A DNA stretch of 64,000 bases, from contig NZ_JOEY01000029.1 of the NCBI RefSeq assembly GCF_000718165.1, positions 73,504 through 137,503 of the forward strand. Direction: 5' to 3'. Under the pieces are notes generated by a model. The model did no database searches, was not told the origin of the DNA, and saw only the letters and a program-made list of their open reading frames with translations. The DNA comes from Streptomyces fulvoviolaceus. Lineage in GTDB: Bacteria > Actinomycetota > Actinomycetes > Streptomycetales > Streptomycetaceae. Both the position numbers and the translations under genes were made by a program. Below are positions 44,434 through 52,997 of the stretch, piece by piece (position 1 is the first letter of the stretch; every line of letters begins with the position of its first letter).

Positions 44434-44543
44434 GGGCGCAGCGTAGTGCGCCTGAGCGGTGATGCCTACTAAATGATCATTGGACGCCGCGCAGGAGAAC
44501 CCGAAAGGGTCAACCCTTCACAAGGGCGTCACTCGGTCCCGAC

Positions 44544-44840
44544 TCAGTCCAGCTCGAGCACGCGTGCGTGCAGCACCTGGCGCTGCTGCAGGGCCGCCCG
44601 CACCGCGCGGTGGAGGCCGTCCTCGAGATAGAGGTCGCCCTGCCACTTCACGACGTGCGCGAAGAGGTCGCCGTAGAACGTCGAGTCCTCGGCGAGCAGG
44701 GTTTCCAGGTCGAGCTGGCCCTTGGTCGTCACGAGCTGATCGAGGCGGACCGGGCGCGGCGCGACGTCCGCCCACTGCCGGGTGCTTTCCCGGCCGTGGT
44801 CGGGGTACGGCCGGCCGTTTCCGATGCGCTTGAAGATCAC
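44544..44840 (-). CDS. Conserved actinobacterial protein with ParB/sulfiredoxin-like signature
   Basis: 98 residues. PRPVRLDQLVTTKGQLDLETLLAEDSTFYGDLFAHVVKWQGDLYLEDGLHRAVRAALQQRQVLHARVLEL contains the DG-HR-x-A motif typical of ParB-like nuclease/kinase folds. Too small for chromosome partitioning. GTG 44840 lies 6 nt after a -10-like TAGGCT, so probably leaderless. Divergent from the HerA-like gene. Confidence 0.72.
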   Translation of the reverse strand: MIFKRIGNGRPYPDHGRESTRQWADVAPRPVRLDQLVTTKGQLDLETLLAEDSTFYGDLFAHVVKWQGDLYLEDGLHRAVRAALQQRQVLHARVLELD

Positions 44841-44944
44841 ACGGAAAGCCTACCGGTCAAGACCTTCCGGGCGCAGCCATGGCGACGGAGTGCGAGGCTG
44901 GAAAAGATGCCGTAAAAGGTGCAAAAAGGGAGCAGGGGTCTGAC

Positions 44945-46585
44945 ATGAGCGACCGAGAGACCGTGCCCGGGGCCATGACCGGTCCCCCGACGGGCATGAA
45001 GCCCGGGTCCATGCCGGAGGCAAAACCCGCCCCCGCCGCCCCCGAGGCCCCCGGAAGCGCTCCCGCCCTGCCCCGGCCGGCCCTGGAGATCGCCTCCGGC
45101 TACGCCTTCACCGGCCCCGCCCTCGATCTGGGCGCCCTGCTCTGGGACGGTACCTGCCTCCCGGACGCGCAGATCCGGATCCCCCTGCCCATGCTCAACC
45201 GGCACGGCCTGGTCGCGGGCGCCACCGGCACCGGCAAGACCAAGACGCTCCAACTGATCGCCGAGCAGCTCTCGGCGCAGGGCGTGCCCGTGTTCCTGGC
45301 GGACATCAAGGGTGACGTGTCCGGGATCTCGGCGCCGGGGCAGCCGAACGAGAAGGTGCAGGCCAGGGCCTCGGACGTGCACCAGCAGTGGACGGCCACC
45401 GGCTTCCCCGCCGAGTTCTACGCCCTCGGCGGCCTCGGCCACGGCATCCCCGTCCGGGCCACGATCACCAGCTTCGGCCCGGTCCTGCTGTCCAAGGTGC
45501 TGCAGCTCAACCAGACCCAGGAGCAGTCCCTCGGCCTGATCTTCCACTACGCGGACCAGAAGGGCCTGGAGCTGATCGACCTCAAGGACCTCAGGGCGGT
45601 CGTCGCCTTCCTGACCTCCGACGAGGGCAAGGCGGAACTCAAGAACATCGGCGGGCTGTCCACCGCCACGGCCGGCGTGATCCTCCGCTCCCTCACCGCC
45701 TTCGAGGCGCAGGGCATGGCCGACTTCTTCGGGGAGCCGGAGTTCGACACGAGCGAGCTGCCGCGCACGGCCGGGGACGGCCGTGGGATCGTGTCGGTCC
45801 TCGAACTGCCCGCGGTGCAGGACAAACCGCAGCTCTTCTCGACCTTCCTGATGTGGCTGCTCGCCGACCTCTTCCACGACCTCCCCGAGGTCGGTGACGC
45901 CGACAAGCCGAAGCTCGTCTTCTTCTTCGACGAGGCGCATCTGCTGTTCAACGGGGCGTCCAAGGCCTTCCTCGACTCGATCACGCAGACCGTCCGCCTG
46001 ATTCGCTCGAAAGGAGTCGGCGTCTTCTTCGTGACTCAGACTCCGAAGGACGTACCCGCCGACGTCCTCGCCCAACTCGGCAACCGCGTCCAGCACGCGC
46101 TCAGGGCTTTCACGCCGGATGACCAGAAGGCGTTGAAGGCGACCGTGAAGACCTTCCCCAACTCCGCCTACGATCTGGAGGAGCTGCTCACCGGGCTCGG
46201 CACGGGCGAGGCCGTGGTCACCGTCCTCAGCGAGAAGGGCGCCCCGACACCCGTCGCCGCGACCCGGCTGCGCGCCCCCGAGTCCCTGATGGGCCCGATC
46301 GACGCCGCCGCCCTCGACGAGGCGGTCAGGTCCTCGCAGCTCCACGGCCGTTACGCACAGGCTGTGGACAGAGAGTCGGCGTACGAGAAGCTCAGCGAGG
46401 CGCGCGGGGCCAAAGGGCCCGACGAGATGAAGCAGCAGAAGGCGCCGAAGCCCAAGGACGACCCCTCCGTCGTGGAGCAGGTCGTGGGCAGCGGCATGAT
46501 CAAGTCCCTCGCCCGTTCCCTGGGCACCCAGATCGGGCGTGAGATCACCCGCTCGGTCTTCGGGACGGCGCGGCGGAGACGGTAG
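44945..46585 (+). CDS. HerA-like (DUF853) ATPase
   Basis: 546 residues of the HerA/FtsK-type RecA superfamily. Walker A GATGTGKTKTLQL, Walker B KLVFFFDEAHLLF, and an arginine-finger region near QLGNRVQHALRAFTPDDQKALKATVKTFP. No membrane segments. The Pro/Ala-rich N-terminus and basic C-terminus (FGTARRRR) are variable. In other contexts HerA-like ATPases translocate DNA; this stand-alone bacterial form has no NurA partner here. Start ATG 44945 has AGCAGGGG upstream. Confidence 0.87.
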   Translation: MSDRETVPGAMTGPPTGMKPGSMPEAKPAPAAPEAPGSAPALPRPALEIASGYAFTGPALDLGALLWDGTCLPDAQIRIPLPMLNRHGLVAGATGTGKTKTLQLIAEQLSAQGVPVFLADIKGDVSGISAPGQPNEKVQARASDVHQQWTATGFPAEFYALGGLGHGIPVRATITSFGPVLLSKVLQLNQTQEQSLGLIFHYADQKGLELIDLKDLRAVVAFLTSDEGKAELKNIGGLSTATAGVILRSLTAFEAQGMADFFGEPEFDTSELPRTAGDGRGIVSVLELPAVQDKPQLFSTFLMWLLADLFHDLPEVGDADKPKLVFFFDEAHLLFNGASKAFLDSITQTVRLIRSKGVGVFFVTQTPKDVPADVLAQLGNRVQHALRAFTPDDQKALKATVKTFPNSAYDLEELLTGLGTGEAVVTVLSEKGAPTPVAATRLRAPESLMGPIDAAALDEAVRSSQLHGRYAQAVDRESAYEKLSEARGAKGPDEMKQQKAPKPKDDPSVVEQVVGSGMIKSLARSLGTQIGREITRSVFGTARRRR

Positions 46586-46613
46586 CCACCGGGGCCCCGC
46601 CTCCGCCGACCGG

Positions 46614-46736
46614 TCAGCGGCCCCGTTCCTTCGGGGGCGGCTGCGGCCTGTCGTCCTTCATCTGCGGTTTCGGTGTGTTGCGGGCGGCTTCGGCGCGCAG
46701 CAGCGCGCGCAGGATCGCGTACGGGTCAACGGGCAT
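46614..46736 (-). CDS. 40-residue conserved small protein
   Basis: The plus-strand complement reads from ATG 46736 to TGA 46614: MPVDPYAILRALLRAEAARN, then a basic/Pro-rich tail ending KERGR. AAGGAA lies 8 nt before the ATG. It follows the 109-residue gene by 49 bp and is probably co-transcribed. Unknown function; an N-terminal amphipathic helix is likely. Confidence 0.55.
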   Translation of the reverse strand: MPVDPYAILRALLRAEAARNTPKPQMKDDRPQPPPKERGR

Positions 46737-46785
46737 GTCTGTGTTCCTTGCGTCGTACCGATGGACCGGAGGGGTGCCGGTCGGG

Positions 46786-47115
46786 TCAGCAGCGCAGGAC
46801 CACCGTGCGCAGGGCGAGCAGGGTGTACGGCGGCCCCGGCGGCGCGGGGAGGGGGCGGCCCTCCGGGACGCCGGGCGCCGGGTCGGGGCGGGGTGCGGGG
46901 CGCAGGGGTACGGCGGCCCGGGCGGCGCTGCGGGCCACAGGCCTGAGAACGGTGTCGAGGACGTCGTACTCGATCGTCTCGCCGGAGACGGGCAGGGCGG
47001 GTGCCGTGTGGACGCCGGTGTGCGCGCCCGGCACCAGCAGGGCGACGAGCAGCACGAGGGCCCGCAGCCAGGTGCGGATGCGCGGGAGGCCTCGTGCGGT
47101 GCTCACGGGGGTCAT
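46786..47115 (-). CDS. Hypothetical exported/membrane protein (109 aa)
   Basis: A signal-like segment (WLRALVLLVALLVPGAHTGVHTA) is followed by VSGETIEYDVLDTVLRPVARSAARAAVPLRPA, a Pro-rich stretch and a C-terminal LLALRTVVLRC ending in Cys. No recognised family; the terminal LRTVVLRC is distinctive. GTG start at 47115. Confidence 0.6.
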   Translation of the reverse strand: MTPVSTARGLPRIRTWLRALVLLVALLVPGAHTGVHTAPALPVSGETIEYDVLDTVLRPVARSAARAAVPLRPAPRPDPAPGVPEGRPLPAPPGPPYTLLALRTVVLRC

Positions 47116-47200
47116 CTCCCCGTCGGCCCCACGGCGTTCATCGCCTCGGAGGCGAACTCCGCTCGCTCGGCGTAGCCGCGGGCCCCGGTGCTGACGGCGT

Positions 47201-47869
47201 TCACAGCGTGCGCGGGACCTGCTGGGCGCGGCCGCGCATCGTCAGCGCGGTGACGATCTCGACGACGCCGACGACGACCAGCCAGATGCCGCCGACCAGG
47301 GTGAGTACGGCGACCGACTCGAACGGCGAGTCGATCAGCACGACGCCGCCGACGAAGGTGACGATCCCGAGGAAGATCTGCCAGCCCCGCGCGGGCATCG
47401 AGTGGTCGGAGAAGGCGGCCAGGGTCTGGGTGATGCCGCGGATCAGCCAGCCGATGCCGATCCACAGGGCGAGCAGCAGGATCGACTGCATGGGGCCGCG
47501 GAAGCAGAACAGGCCCAGCAGGATCGACAGGGCGCCGCTGATGAAGGCGAGGACCCGCAGCGAGGTCGTCTTGTGGGTGCCGAAGGCGGAGACGAGCTGG
47601 AAGACGCCGCTGAGGACGAGGTAGAGGCCGAAGAGGACGCCGGCCGCGAAGAGTGAGGCGCCCGGCCAGACGAGGACCAGGACACCGAGGATCAGGGACG
47701 CGACGCCCGTGAGCAGCACGACCTGCCAGGCGGCGCGGGAGAGGGCGTGCAGGGGGCCCTCGAAGGGCGGCTCCGGTTCGTGCGGGCCCGGCGCGTGTCC
47801 GGTGGCGGAGTGGACCTTGCGGTCGTCGTACTCCGGGCCCCAGGAGGAGCCGGTCGGTGCCTCGGTCAT
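47201..47869 (-). CDS. HdeD/DUF308 membrane protein
   Basis: 222 residues with six TM helices in three hairpins, the HdeD pattern: VVLLTGVASLILGVLVLVWPGASLF, FGLYLVLSGVFQLVSAF, VLAFISGALSILLGLFCF, ILLLALWIGIGWLIRGI, IFLGIVTFVGGVVLIDSP, TLVGGIWLVVVGVVEIV. The acidic/His-rich N-terminus is cytosolic. Linked to acid or stress tolerance in enterics; role unknown here. Confidence 0.87.
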   Translation of the reverse strand: MTEAPTGSSWGPEYDDRKVHSATGHAPGPHEPEPPFEGPLHALSRAAWQVVLLTGVASLILGVLVLVWPGASLFAAGVLFGLYLVLSGVFQLVSAFGTHKTTSLRVLAFISGALSILLGLFCFRGPMQSILLLALWIGIGWLIRGITQTLAAFSDHSMPARGWQIFLGIVTFVGGVVLIDSPFESVAVLTLVGGIWLVVVGVVEIVTALTMRGRAQQVPRTL

Positions 47870-47930
47870 GGTCCATGCTTGGACCGGCCGTGAGCGGCCC
47901 GCCACCTGGGACGGGCCGGCCGACTGACTT

Positions 47931-48518
47931 CTACTTGGCCTTGGCCGCCTTCGCCGCCGCCTTCATCTCCTGCTTGTGCGCCCGCACCTTGGTCAGTGAC
48001 TCGGGCCCGGTGATGTCGGCGACGGAGCGGAAGGACTTCGGCTCGCCGTACGCCCCGGTGGCCTCGCGCCAGCCCTTGGGCTGCACGCCGAGCTGCTTGC
48101 CGAGCAGGGCCAGGAAGATCTGGGCCTTCTGCTTGCCGAAGCCGGGCAGTGCCTCGAGGCGCCTGAGCAGCTCACGGCCGTCGTCGACGCCCTTCCAGAC
48201 GAGCTCGGCCCGACCGTCGTAGTGCTCGACGAGGTACTGGCACAGCTGCTGGACGCGCTTGGCCATCGACCCTGGGTAGCGGTGCACGGCCGGCTTCTCG
48301 GAGAGCAGGGCGGCGAAGGCCTCCGGGTCCGTCACGGCGATCTCGTGTGCGTCCAGGTCGTCGGCACCGAGCCGGTCGGCGATGGTGCGGGGGCCCTTGA
48401 ACGCCCACTCCATCGGAACCTGCTGGTCCAGCAGCATCCCGACCAGCGCGGCGAGCGGGGAGCGCCCGAGGAGCTCGTCGGCCTCGGGGTCCTGGGCGAG
48501 GTGAAGGGTGACGTCCAT
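47931..48518 (-). CDS. HhH-GPD-type base-excision repair protein
   Basis: 195 residues. ALVGMLLDQQVPMEWAFKGPRTIADRLG and the helix-hairpin-helix LEALPGFGKQKAQIFLALLGK belong to the HhH-GPD DNA-glycosylase superfamily. No iron-sulfur cysteines follow. This short actinobacterial subgroup is of unproven specificity. The C-terminal KAAAKAAKAK tail could bind DNA. ATG 48518; ATG 48530 possible. Confidence 0.82.
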   Translation of the reverse strand: MDVTLHLAQDPEADELLGRSPLAALVGMLLDQQVPMEWAFKGPRTIADRLGADDLDAHEIAVTDPEAFAALLSEKPAVHRYPGSMAKRVQQLCQYLVEHYDGRAELVWKGVDDGRELLRRLEALPGFGKQKAQIFLALLGKQLGVQPKGWREATGAYGEPKSFRSVADITGPESLTKVRAHKQEMKAAAKAAKAK

Positions 48519-48543
48519 GACCCCGATCATGCCCCGGCCGGCG

Positions 48544-50016
48544 TCAGAGCTCCACGTGGACGCCGGGCAGCGCGGCGCCGAAGCGGGCGTCGCCGTTGCG
48601 CACGGTGATGCCGGCGCTCTTGCCCGGGATGTCGAACGAGCCGCCCTTGACGGGCCCGGTGCTCGCGCCGCGGGCGGTCCACAGCAGGCCGTCGGTGTTC
48701 TCGCCGGGCACGCCGACGACGGCCTCGGCCCTGCCGTCCCCGGTCAGGTCGGTGAGGTGGACGGCGGCGCCGAACTCGTCGCCCGCCTCGGCGGTGTCGG
48801 GCACGCTCGCCGTGTTCTGGGTGTAGGCGGCGGCCTTCGCGGTGGTCGGACCGGCGGCGGAACCGCGCAGCAGGACGGCCGTACCCGCCCACGCGCGCGT
48901 GCCGACGCCCTCGCCGGGGGAGCCGACCAGGACGTCGGCGTATCCGTCGCCGTCGACGTCCCCGATGCCCAGCGACCAGCCGAACCGGTCGCCCTTCTCG
49001 GCGGTGCCGGGGACGCCCCCGGTGGCCTGGTGGAAGACCTTCGGCTTCTGGCCGGCAGTGATGCCCTGGGCGCTGCCGTACAGGACCTGGATCTCACCGC
49101 CCTTGCGCGCGGCACCGGCGGAGTCGTCCGCGATGCCGGTGATCAGGTCGCCGTATCCGTCGCCGTTGACGTCGCCGATCTGTCCGGTGTGGCCGTCGGC
49201 GTACGGCAGCTTCAGGGGCCAGTTGTCCATGGTCTCGTCGACGGAGGTGCCGCGCCGGTCGAGCCACACCGGGCCGCGCCCGTCGCCGTCGGTGGGGCCG
49301 GGCAGCCAGAACCGCTCGGCCCGGCCGTCGCCGTTGACGTCGCCCATGACGACCCCGAGGGCCATGCCCATGCGCGGCTCGCGATAGGTGGAGGCCGCCG
49401 TGCCGGTGCGCTTGAACGGGCCCGTGTAGGAGGCGCCCTCGCAGCGGGAGCCGACGGTGAGCTCGGGAGCGCCGTCGCCGTCCATGTCGCCCGTGGCCAG
49501 GGACATCCCGAAGCCGCAGTACGTCATGCCGTCGCCGAAGCCGGCGGGCGGGGCGAACGCGGTGGCGCCCTTCAGCCCGCCGGAGCCGCCCCAGACCACG
49601 GTCACGGTGCCCCGGCTCCGCTTGCTGCCGACGTCCTCGCCCGGCGCGCCGACGATCAGGTCGGCGTACCCGTCGCGGTCGAGGTCGGCGCTGGTGACCG
49701 CCGTACCGAACTCGTCGCCCAGCTCGGCGGTGCCGGGGATGCCGGAGGTGTTCTGGGTGACGACCGTGCGCCGCGTGGCGCTCACCGACGACTTGGAGCC
49801 GTACAGCACGACCACCGAACCGGCCTCCGCCACACTGCCGTTGGCCGCGCCCGGCGCGCCGACCGCCAGGTCCCGGTACCCGTCCCCGTTGAAGTCGTCC
49901 TGTACGGCGGCCGTGTTGGCGCCCTTGTACGGCGCGGCGGCGGACGACGTGACGGGGGTGAGCGTGACGGCGACGGACGCGGTGAGCACGGCGGCCGCCA
50001 TGACTGCTCTGCGCAA
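48544..50016 (-). CDS. Secreted FG-GAP (integrin-alpha-like beta-propeller) repeat protein
   Basis: 490 residues. Signal peptide (AVMAAAVLTASVAVTLTPVTSSAAA), then about seven FG-GAP repeats with calcium-binding DxDxDGxxD loops (DFNGDGYRDLAVGAPG, DLDRDGYADLIVGAPG, DMDGDGAPELTVGSR, DVNGDGRAERFWL, DVNGDGYGDLITGI, DVDGDGYADVLVGSPG, DLTGDGRAEAVVGVPG). It folds as a seven-bladed propeller of unknown ligand. TTG 50016 is chosen because GAGGAG sits 5 nt upstream. Confidence 0.9.
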   Translation of the reverse strand: MRRAVMAAAVLTASVAVTLTPVTSSAAAPYKGANTAAVQDDFNGDGYRDLAVGAPGAANGSVAEAGSVVVLYGSKSSVSATRRTVVTQNTSGIPGTAELGDEFGTAVTSADLDRDGYADLIVGAPGEDVGSKRSRGTVTVVWGGSGGLKGATAFAPPAGFGDGMTYCGFGMSLATGDMDGDGAPELTVGSRCEGASYTGPFKRTGTAASTYREPRMGMALGVVMGDVNGDGRAERFWLPGPTDGDGRGPVWLDRRGTSVDETMDNWPLKLPYADGHTGQIGDVNGDGYGDLITGIADDSAGAARKGGEIQVLYGSAQGITAGQKPKVFHQATGGVPGTAEKGDRFGWSLGIGDVDGDGYADVLVGSPGEGVGTRAWAGTAVLLRGSAAGPTTAKAAAYTQNTASVPDTAEAGDEFGAAVHLTDLTGDGRAEAVVGVPGENTDGLLWTARGASTGPVKGGSFDIPGKSAGITVRNGDARFGAALPGVHVEL

Positions 50017-50098
50017 CGGGACTCCTCGACTCAGGAAACAGGCGTCCCAGTGGACCCACAGGCCACTCAAAGGGTTGTACCCACACTTGAATTGAGCC

Positions 50099-50833
50099 TC
50101 AGGAGGCCCGCCAGTACCCCAGCGCGTGCACCCGCTCCTTGGGCATGCCGAGCTCCTTGCGGACGTACGACGACAACGCCCGGGTCGTCCGCGTGTCGCA
50201 GCCGATCCAGACGTACGCGTCCGGGTGGGCCTTCAGCAGGTCGGGCAGGTCCGCCTTCACCTGGGCGACCAGGTGGGCGCCGGAATCGAGCCGGAGCACC
50301 CGGCGCACCTGAGGCCCTGCCGTGTGCCGGGCCGGGTCGGCGCGGAAGGGGAGGTCGTCGCCGCCGCCCTCGAACCAGACGGTCGCCGGGGCCGGATCCA
50401 GCGCGCCGAGCAGGGAGTTGATGGCGGGCAGGGAGGCCGGGTCGCCGATCGCGACGACGTGTGAGGGGCCGGGGTCGGGCCGGTCGAAGCCCGTGCCGTG
50501 GACGGTCGCCTCGATCGTGTCGCCGGGCTGTGCCGTCCGCGCCCAGTCGCTGGCGCACCCCTCGTGCAGGGCGAACTCCAGGCTGAAGGTGTCGGCCTCG
50601 GGGTCCGGGTCGACCAGGGTGTAGGCGCGCTGGTGCGGCCGGCCCGCGTTGCTGAACCAGAGCCGGACCCACATGGTCGGGTGGACGCCGGTCTCCGCGA
50701 GCATGCCGCCGTCGGTGAGGCGGACGCGCCGGTACTGCCCGGTGGCGTCCTCCGCGCCGGTCACGGTGAACACGAAGTCCTTCGCGCGCAGCAGTTTGAG
50801 GACCGCGCCCTCCCAGCCGTGACCCTGCCCCAT
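50099..50833 (-). CDS. Siderophore-interacting protein (ferric-siderophore reductase, ViuB-like)
   Basis: 244 residues. N-terminal FAD-binding barrel (YRRVRLTD, TMWVRLWF, RPHQRAYTLVDPDPEADTFSLEFALHE with the R-x-Y-T FAD motif). C-terminal SIP NAD(P)H-binding domain (HVVAIGDPASLPAINSLLGAL, VWIGCDTRTTRALSSYVRKELGMPKERVHALGYWR). It releases iron from ferric siderophores in the cytosol. An iron box lies 48 bp before ATG 50833, so expression should be induced by iron starvation. Confidence 0.92.
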   Translation of the reverse strand: MGQGHGWEGAVLKLLRAKDFVFTVTGAEDATGQYRRVRLTDGGMLAETGVHPTMWVRLWFSNAGRPHQRAYTLVDPDPEADTFSLEFALHEGCASDWARTAQPGDTIEATVHGTGFDRPDPGPSHVVAIGDPASLPAINSLLGALDPAPATVWFEGGGDDLPFRADPARHTAGPQVRRVLRLDSGAHLVAQVKADLPDLLKAHPDAYVWIGCDTRTTRALSSYVRKELGMPKERVHALGYWRAS

Positions 50834-50880
50834 CGCGCTTTCACCCCTCGCGTACGATTTCCTCACCAATCTGCTTCTAG

Positions 50881-50899
50881 TTAGGTAAGCCTAACCTAA
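50881..50899. promoter_or_regulatory. Iron box (DmdR/IdeR operator) between divergent genes
   Basis: TTAGGTAAGCCTAACCTAA matches the DtxR/IdeR/DmdR consensus TTAGGTTAGGCTAACCTAA at 17 of 19 positions and is palindromic at 8 of 9 pairs. It is 19 bp before the acylase start and 47 bp before the reductase start, so one repressor dimer pair could control both directions. Confidence 0.9.
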
Positions 50900-50918
50900 A
50901 AGAAAGAGGGGGTGCAGG

Positions 50919-52997
50919 GTGGTCAGCGAGATCCATCGTGACGCCTGGGGGATACCCCACCTCCGCGCGGGCAGCGCGCGTGAACTCGCCCGTGTCCAGG
51001 GCCGCGTGACCGCCCGCGACCGGGCCTGGCAGCTGGAGGTCGAGCGGCACCGCGCGCAGGGCACCTCGGCCTCCTTCCTCGGCACCGACGCCCTCGCCTG
51101 GGACGCCTTCGCGAGACGGGCCCGCCTCGACGACACGGCGAAACGTTCCTTCGAAGCCCTGGAGCGACGGGACCCGGAGACGGCCGACTGGGTCCGGGCC
51201 TACGTCGACGGCGTCAACGAGGAGCTGGCCGCCGACAGCGCCGCCCCGGAGTTCGCCCGTGTCGGCCTCACCCCCGGCCGCTGGCAGCCCTGGACCCCGC
51301 TCGGCGTCTGGCTCGCCACCCACATCCTCTTCGCCGGCTTCCCGGCCAAGCTCTGGCGCGAGCAGGCCGTACGGCACCTGGGCCCCGAGGCCGTCGGCCT
51401 GTTCGCCACCGACGGGCCCGGCACCTCCGGCAGCAACGGCTGGCTGGTGAGCGGGGAGCGCACCACGACCGGGCAGGCCGTCATCGCCGGCGACCCGCAC
51501 CGCTTCATCGAGGACCCCGGCGTCTACCAGCAGATCCACCTCTCCTGCCCCGAGTTCGACGTCGTCGGCCTCGCCGTCCCCGGCATCCCCGGCATCGCCC
51601 ACTTCGGCCACACCGGCACGGTCGCCTGGGCCATCACCAACGCCATGGCCGACTACCAGGACCTCTACCGGGAACGGCTGCGGCGCACCGGCGTCGGCGT
51701 CGAGGCCCTCGGCCCGGACGGGGTCTGGCGGCGGGCGTCCCGGCACACCGAGACCGTGGAGGTGGCGGGTTCCGCGGGGGAGGAGACCGTCGAGGTCGAG
51801 GTGATCGAGACGGAGCGGGGGCCGGTCATCGCCGGCGGCCCGGAAGGCCTCGACGACGGCACCCCGCTCGCCGTCAGCCTCCGCTACCCGCCTCGCGTCA
51901 CCGAGGACCTCGGCTTCAGCGCCCTCCTTCCCCTTCTCCGCGCCCGCCGGGTCGCCGACGTGGACCGTGCCTTCGACGTGTGGGCCGAGCCCGTGAACGT
52001 CGTCCAGGCCGCCGACACCGAGGGCGGCCTGCTGCACCGCGTCGCCGGCCGCGTGCCGGTCCGCTCCGAGGCAAACCGCACCCGGCTGGTCCCCGCCTGG
52101 GAGCCCGGTCACGAGTGGCGGGGATGGCACGAGACGCCCCGCGCCGGCCTCACCGACGGCATCGCCGTGATGGCCAACCAGCGCGGCCCGGCCACCCCCC
52201 TCGGCGTCGAGTTCGCCCCGCCGCACCGCGCCGACCGCATCACGGCCCTCCTCACGGAGAAGGACCACTGGTCGCCCGCCGACATGCCGGTGATCCACAT
52301 GGACACACAACTGGCTTCCGCCGGGCCCCTGTTGGCGTGCGTGGCCGCTCTGGAGGACCTCAGCCCCGAGGGTGACCGCCTGAAGGACACCCTCCTGCGC
52401 TGGGACCGCCGTATGGACGCGGACAGCACGGACGCGGCGCTGTACGCGGCGGTGCGCAGTGCCGTCGTACGACAGCTCGCGGCGCACCCGGCGTTCGCCG
52501 CGCTGACCACCGCGCCCGCCTACCCGGAGGTCCTCCTCCCCTGGCTCAACCTCGTCCCGCGCATCGGCTTCGCCCTCGAACACCTGCTGCGGGCCGAGGA
52601 GTTGTACGGCATCGATCGTGCGGAGGCCGTCCGGGTGGCCGTGGAGGAGGTGGCCGCAGAGGAGCCTGTGCCGAGGTGGGGCGAGACGCACCGCCTGTTC
52701 TCCTGGCGGGCGTTGCCCGATACCGCGGAGGAGCGGCCAGAACTGTCCGGCGACCACGACTGCGTGCTGTGCACCACGGCCGTGCCGGGCTGGAGCGACA
52801 TGGCCGCGCGCGGTCCGGCCGCCCGTTACGTGTGGGACCTGGCCCGGCGCGAGGACAGCCTCTGGGTGGTGCCGTTCGGCGCCTCGGGCCTGCCCGGCTC
52901 GCCGCACAACCGTGATCAACTGCCCTTGTGGCTCAGGGGAGATCTCGTCCCGGTCGTCACCGACTTCGACCAGTTCAGCAAGGAGAGCGATGTCTGA
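50919..52997 (+). CDS. Penicillin acylase-family Ntn hydrolase, cytosolic
   Basis: 692 residues. The precursor would self-cleave between Gly171 and Ser172 (GTSG/SNGWLVSG), making Ser172 the N-terminal nucleophile of the beta chain; GDPHRF and PGIPGIAHFGHTGTVAWAITNAMADYQDLY are the other family landmarks. Unlike classic penicillin acylases and PvdQ, it has no signal peptide: the protein opens straight into EIHRDAWGIPHLRAGS, so it should act inside the cell. The iron box and the downstream acyltransferase suggest an amide hydrolase acting on a siderophore or its precursor. GAGGGGG precedes GTG 50919. Confidence 0.88.
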   Translation: MVSEIHRDAWGIPHLRAGSARELARVQGRVTARDRAWQLEVERHRAQGTSASFLGTDALAWDAFARRARLDDTAKRSFEALERRDPETADWVRAYVDGVNEELAADSAAPEFARVGLTPGRWQPWTPLGVWLATHILFAGFPAKLWREQAVRHLGPEAVGLFATDGPGTSGSNGWLVSGERTTTGQAVIAGDPHRFIEDPGVYQQIHLSCPEFDVVGLAVPGIPGIAHFGHTGTVAWAITNAMADYQDLYRERLRRTGVGVEALGPDGVWRRASRHTETVEVAGSAGEETVEVEVIETERGPVIAGGPEGLDDGTPLAVSLRYPPRVTEDLGFSALLPLLRARRVADVDRAFDVWAEPVNVVQAADTEGGLLHRVAGRVPVRSEANRTRLVPAWEPGHEWRGWHETPRAGLTDGIAVMANQRGPATPLGVEFAPPHRADRITALLTEKDHWSPADMPVIHMDTQLASAGPLLACVAALEDLSPEGDRLKDTLLRWDRRMDADSTDAALYAAVRSAVVRQLAAHPAFAALTTAPAYPEVLLPWLNLVPRIGFALEHLLRAEELYGIDRAEAVRVAVEEVAAEEPVPRWGETHRLFSWRALPDTAEERPELSGDHDCVLCTTAVPGWSDMAARGPAARYVWDLARREDSLWVVPFGASGLPGSPHNRDQLPLWLRGDLVPVVTDFDQFSKESDV

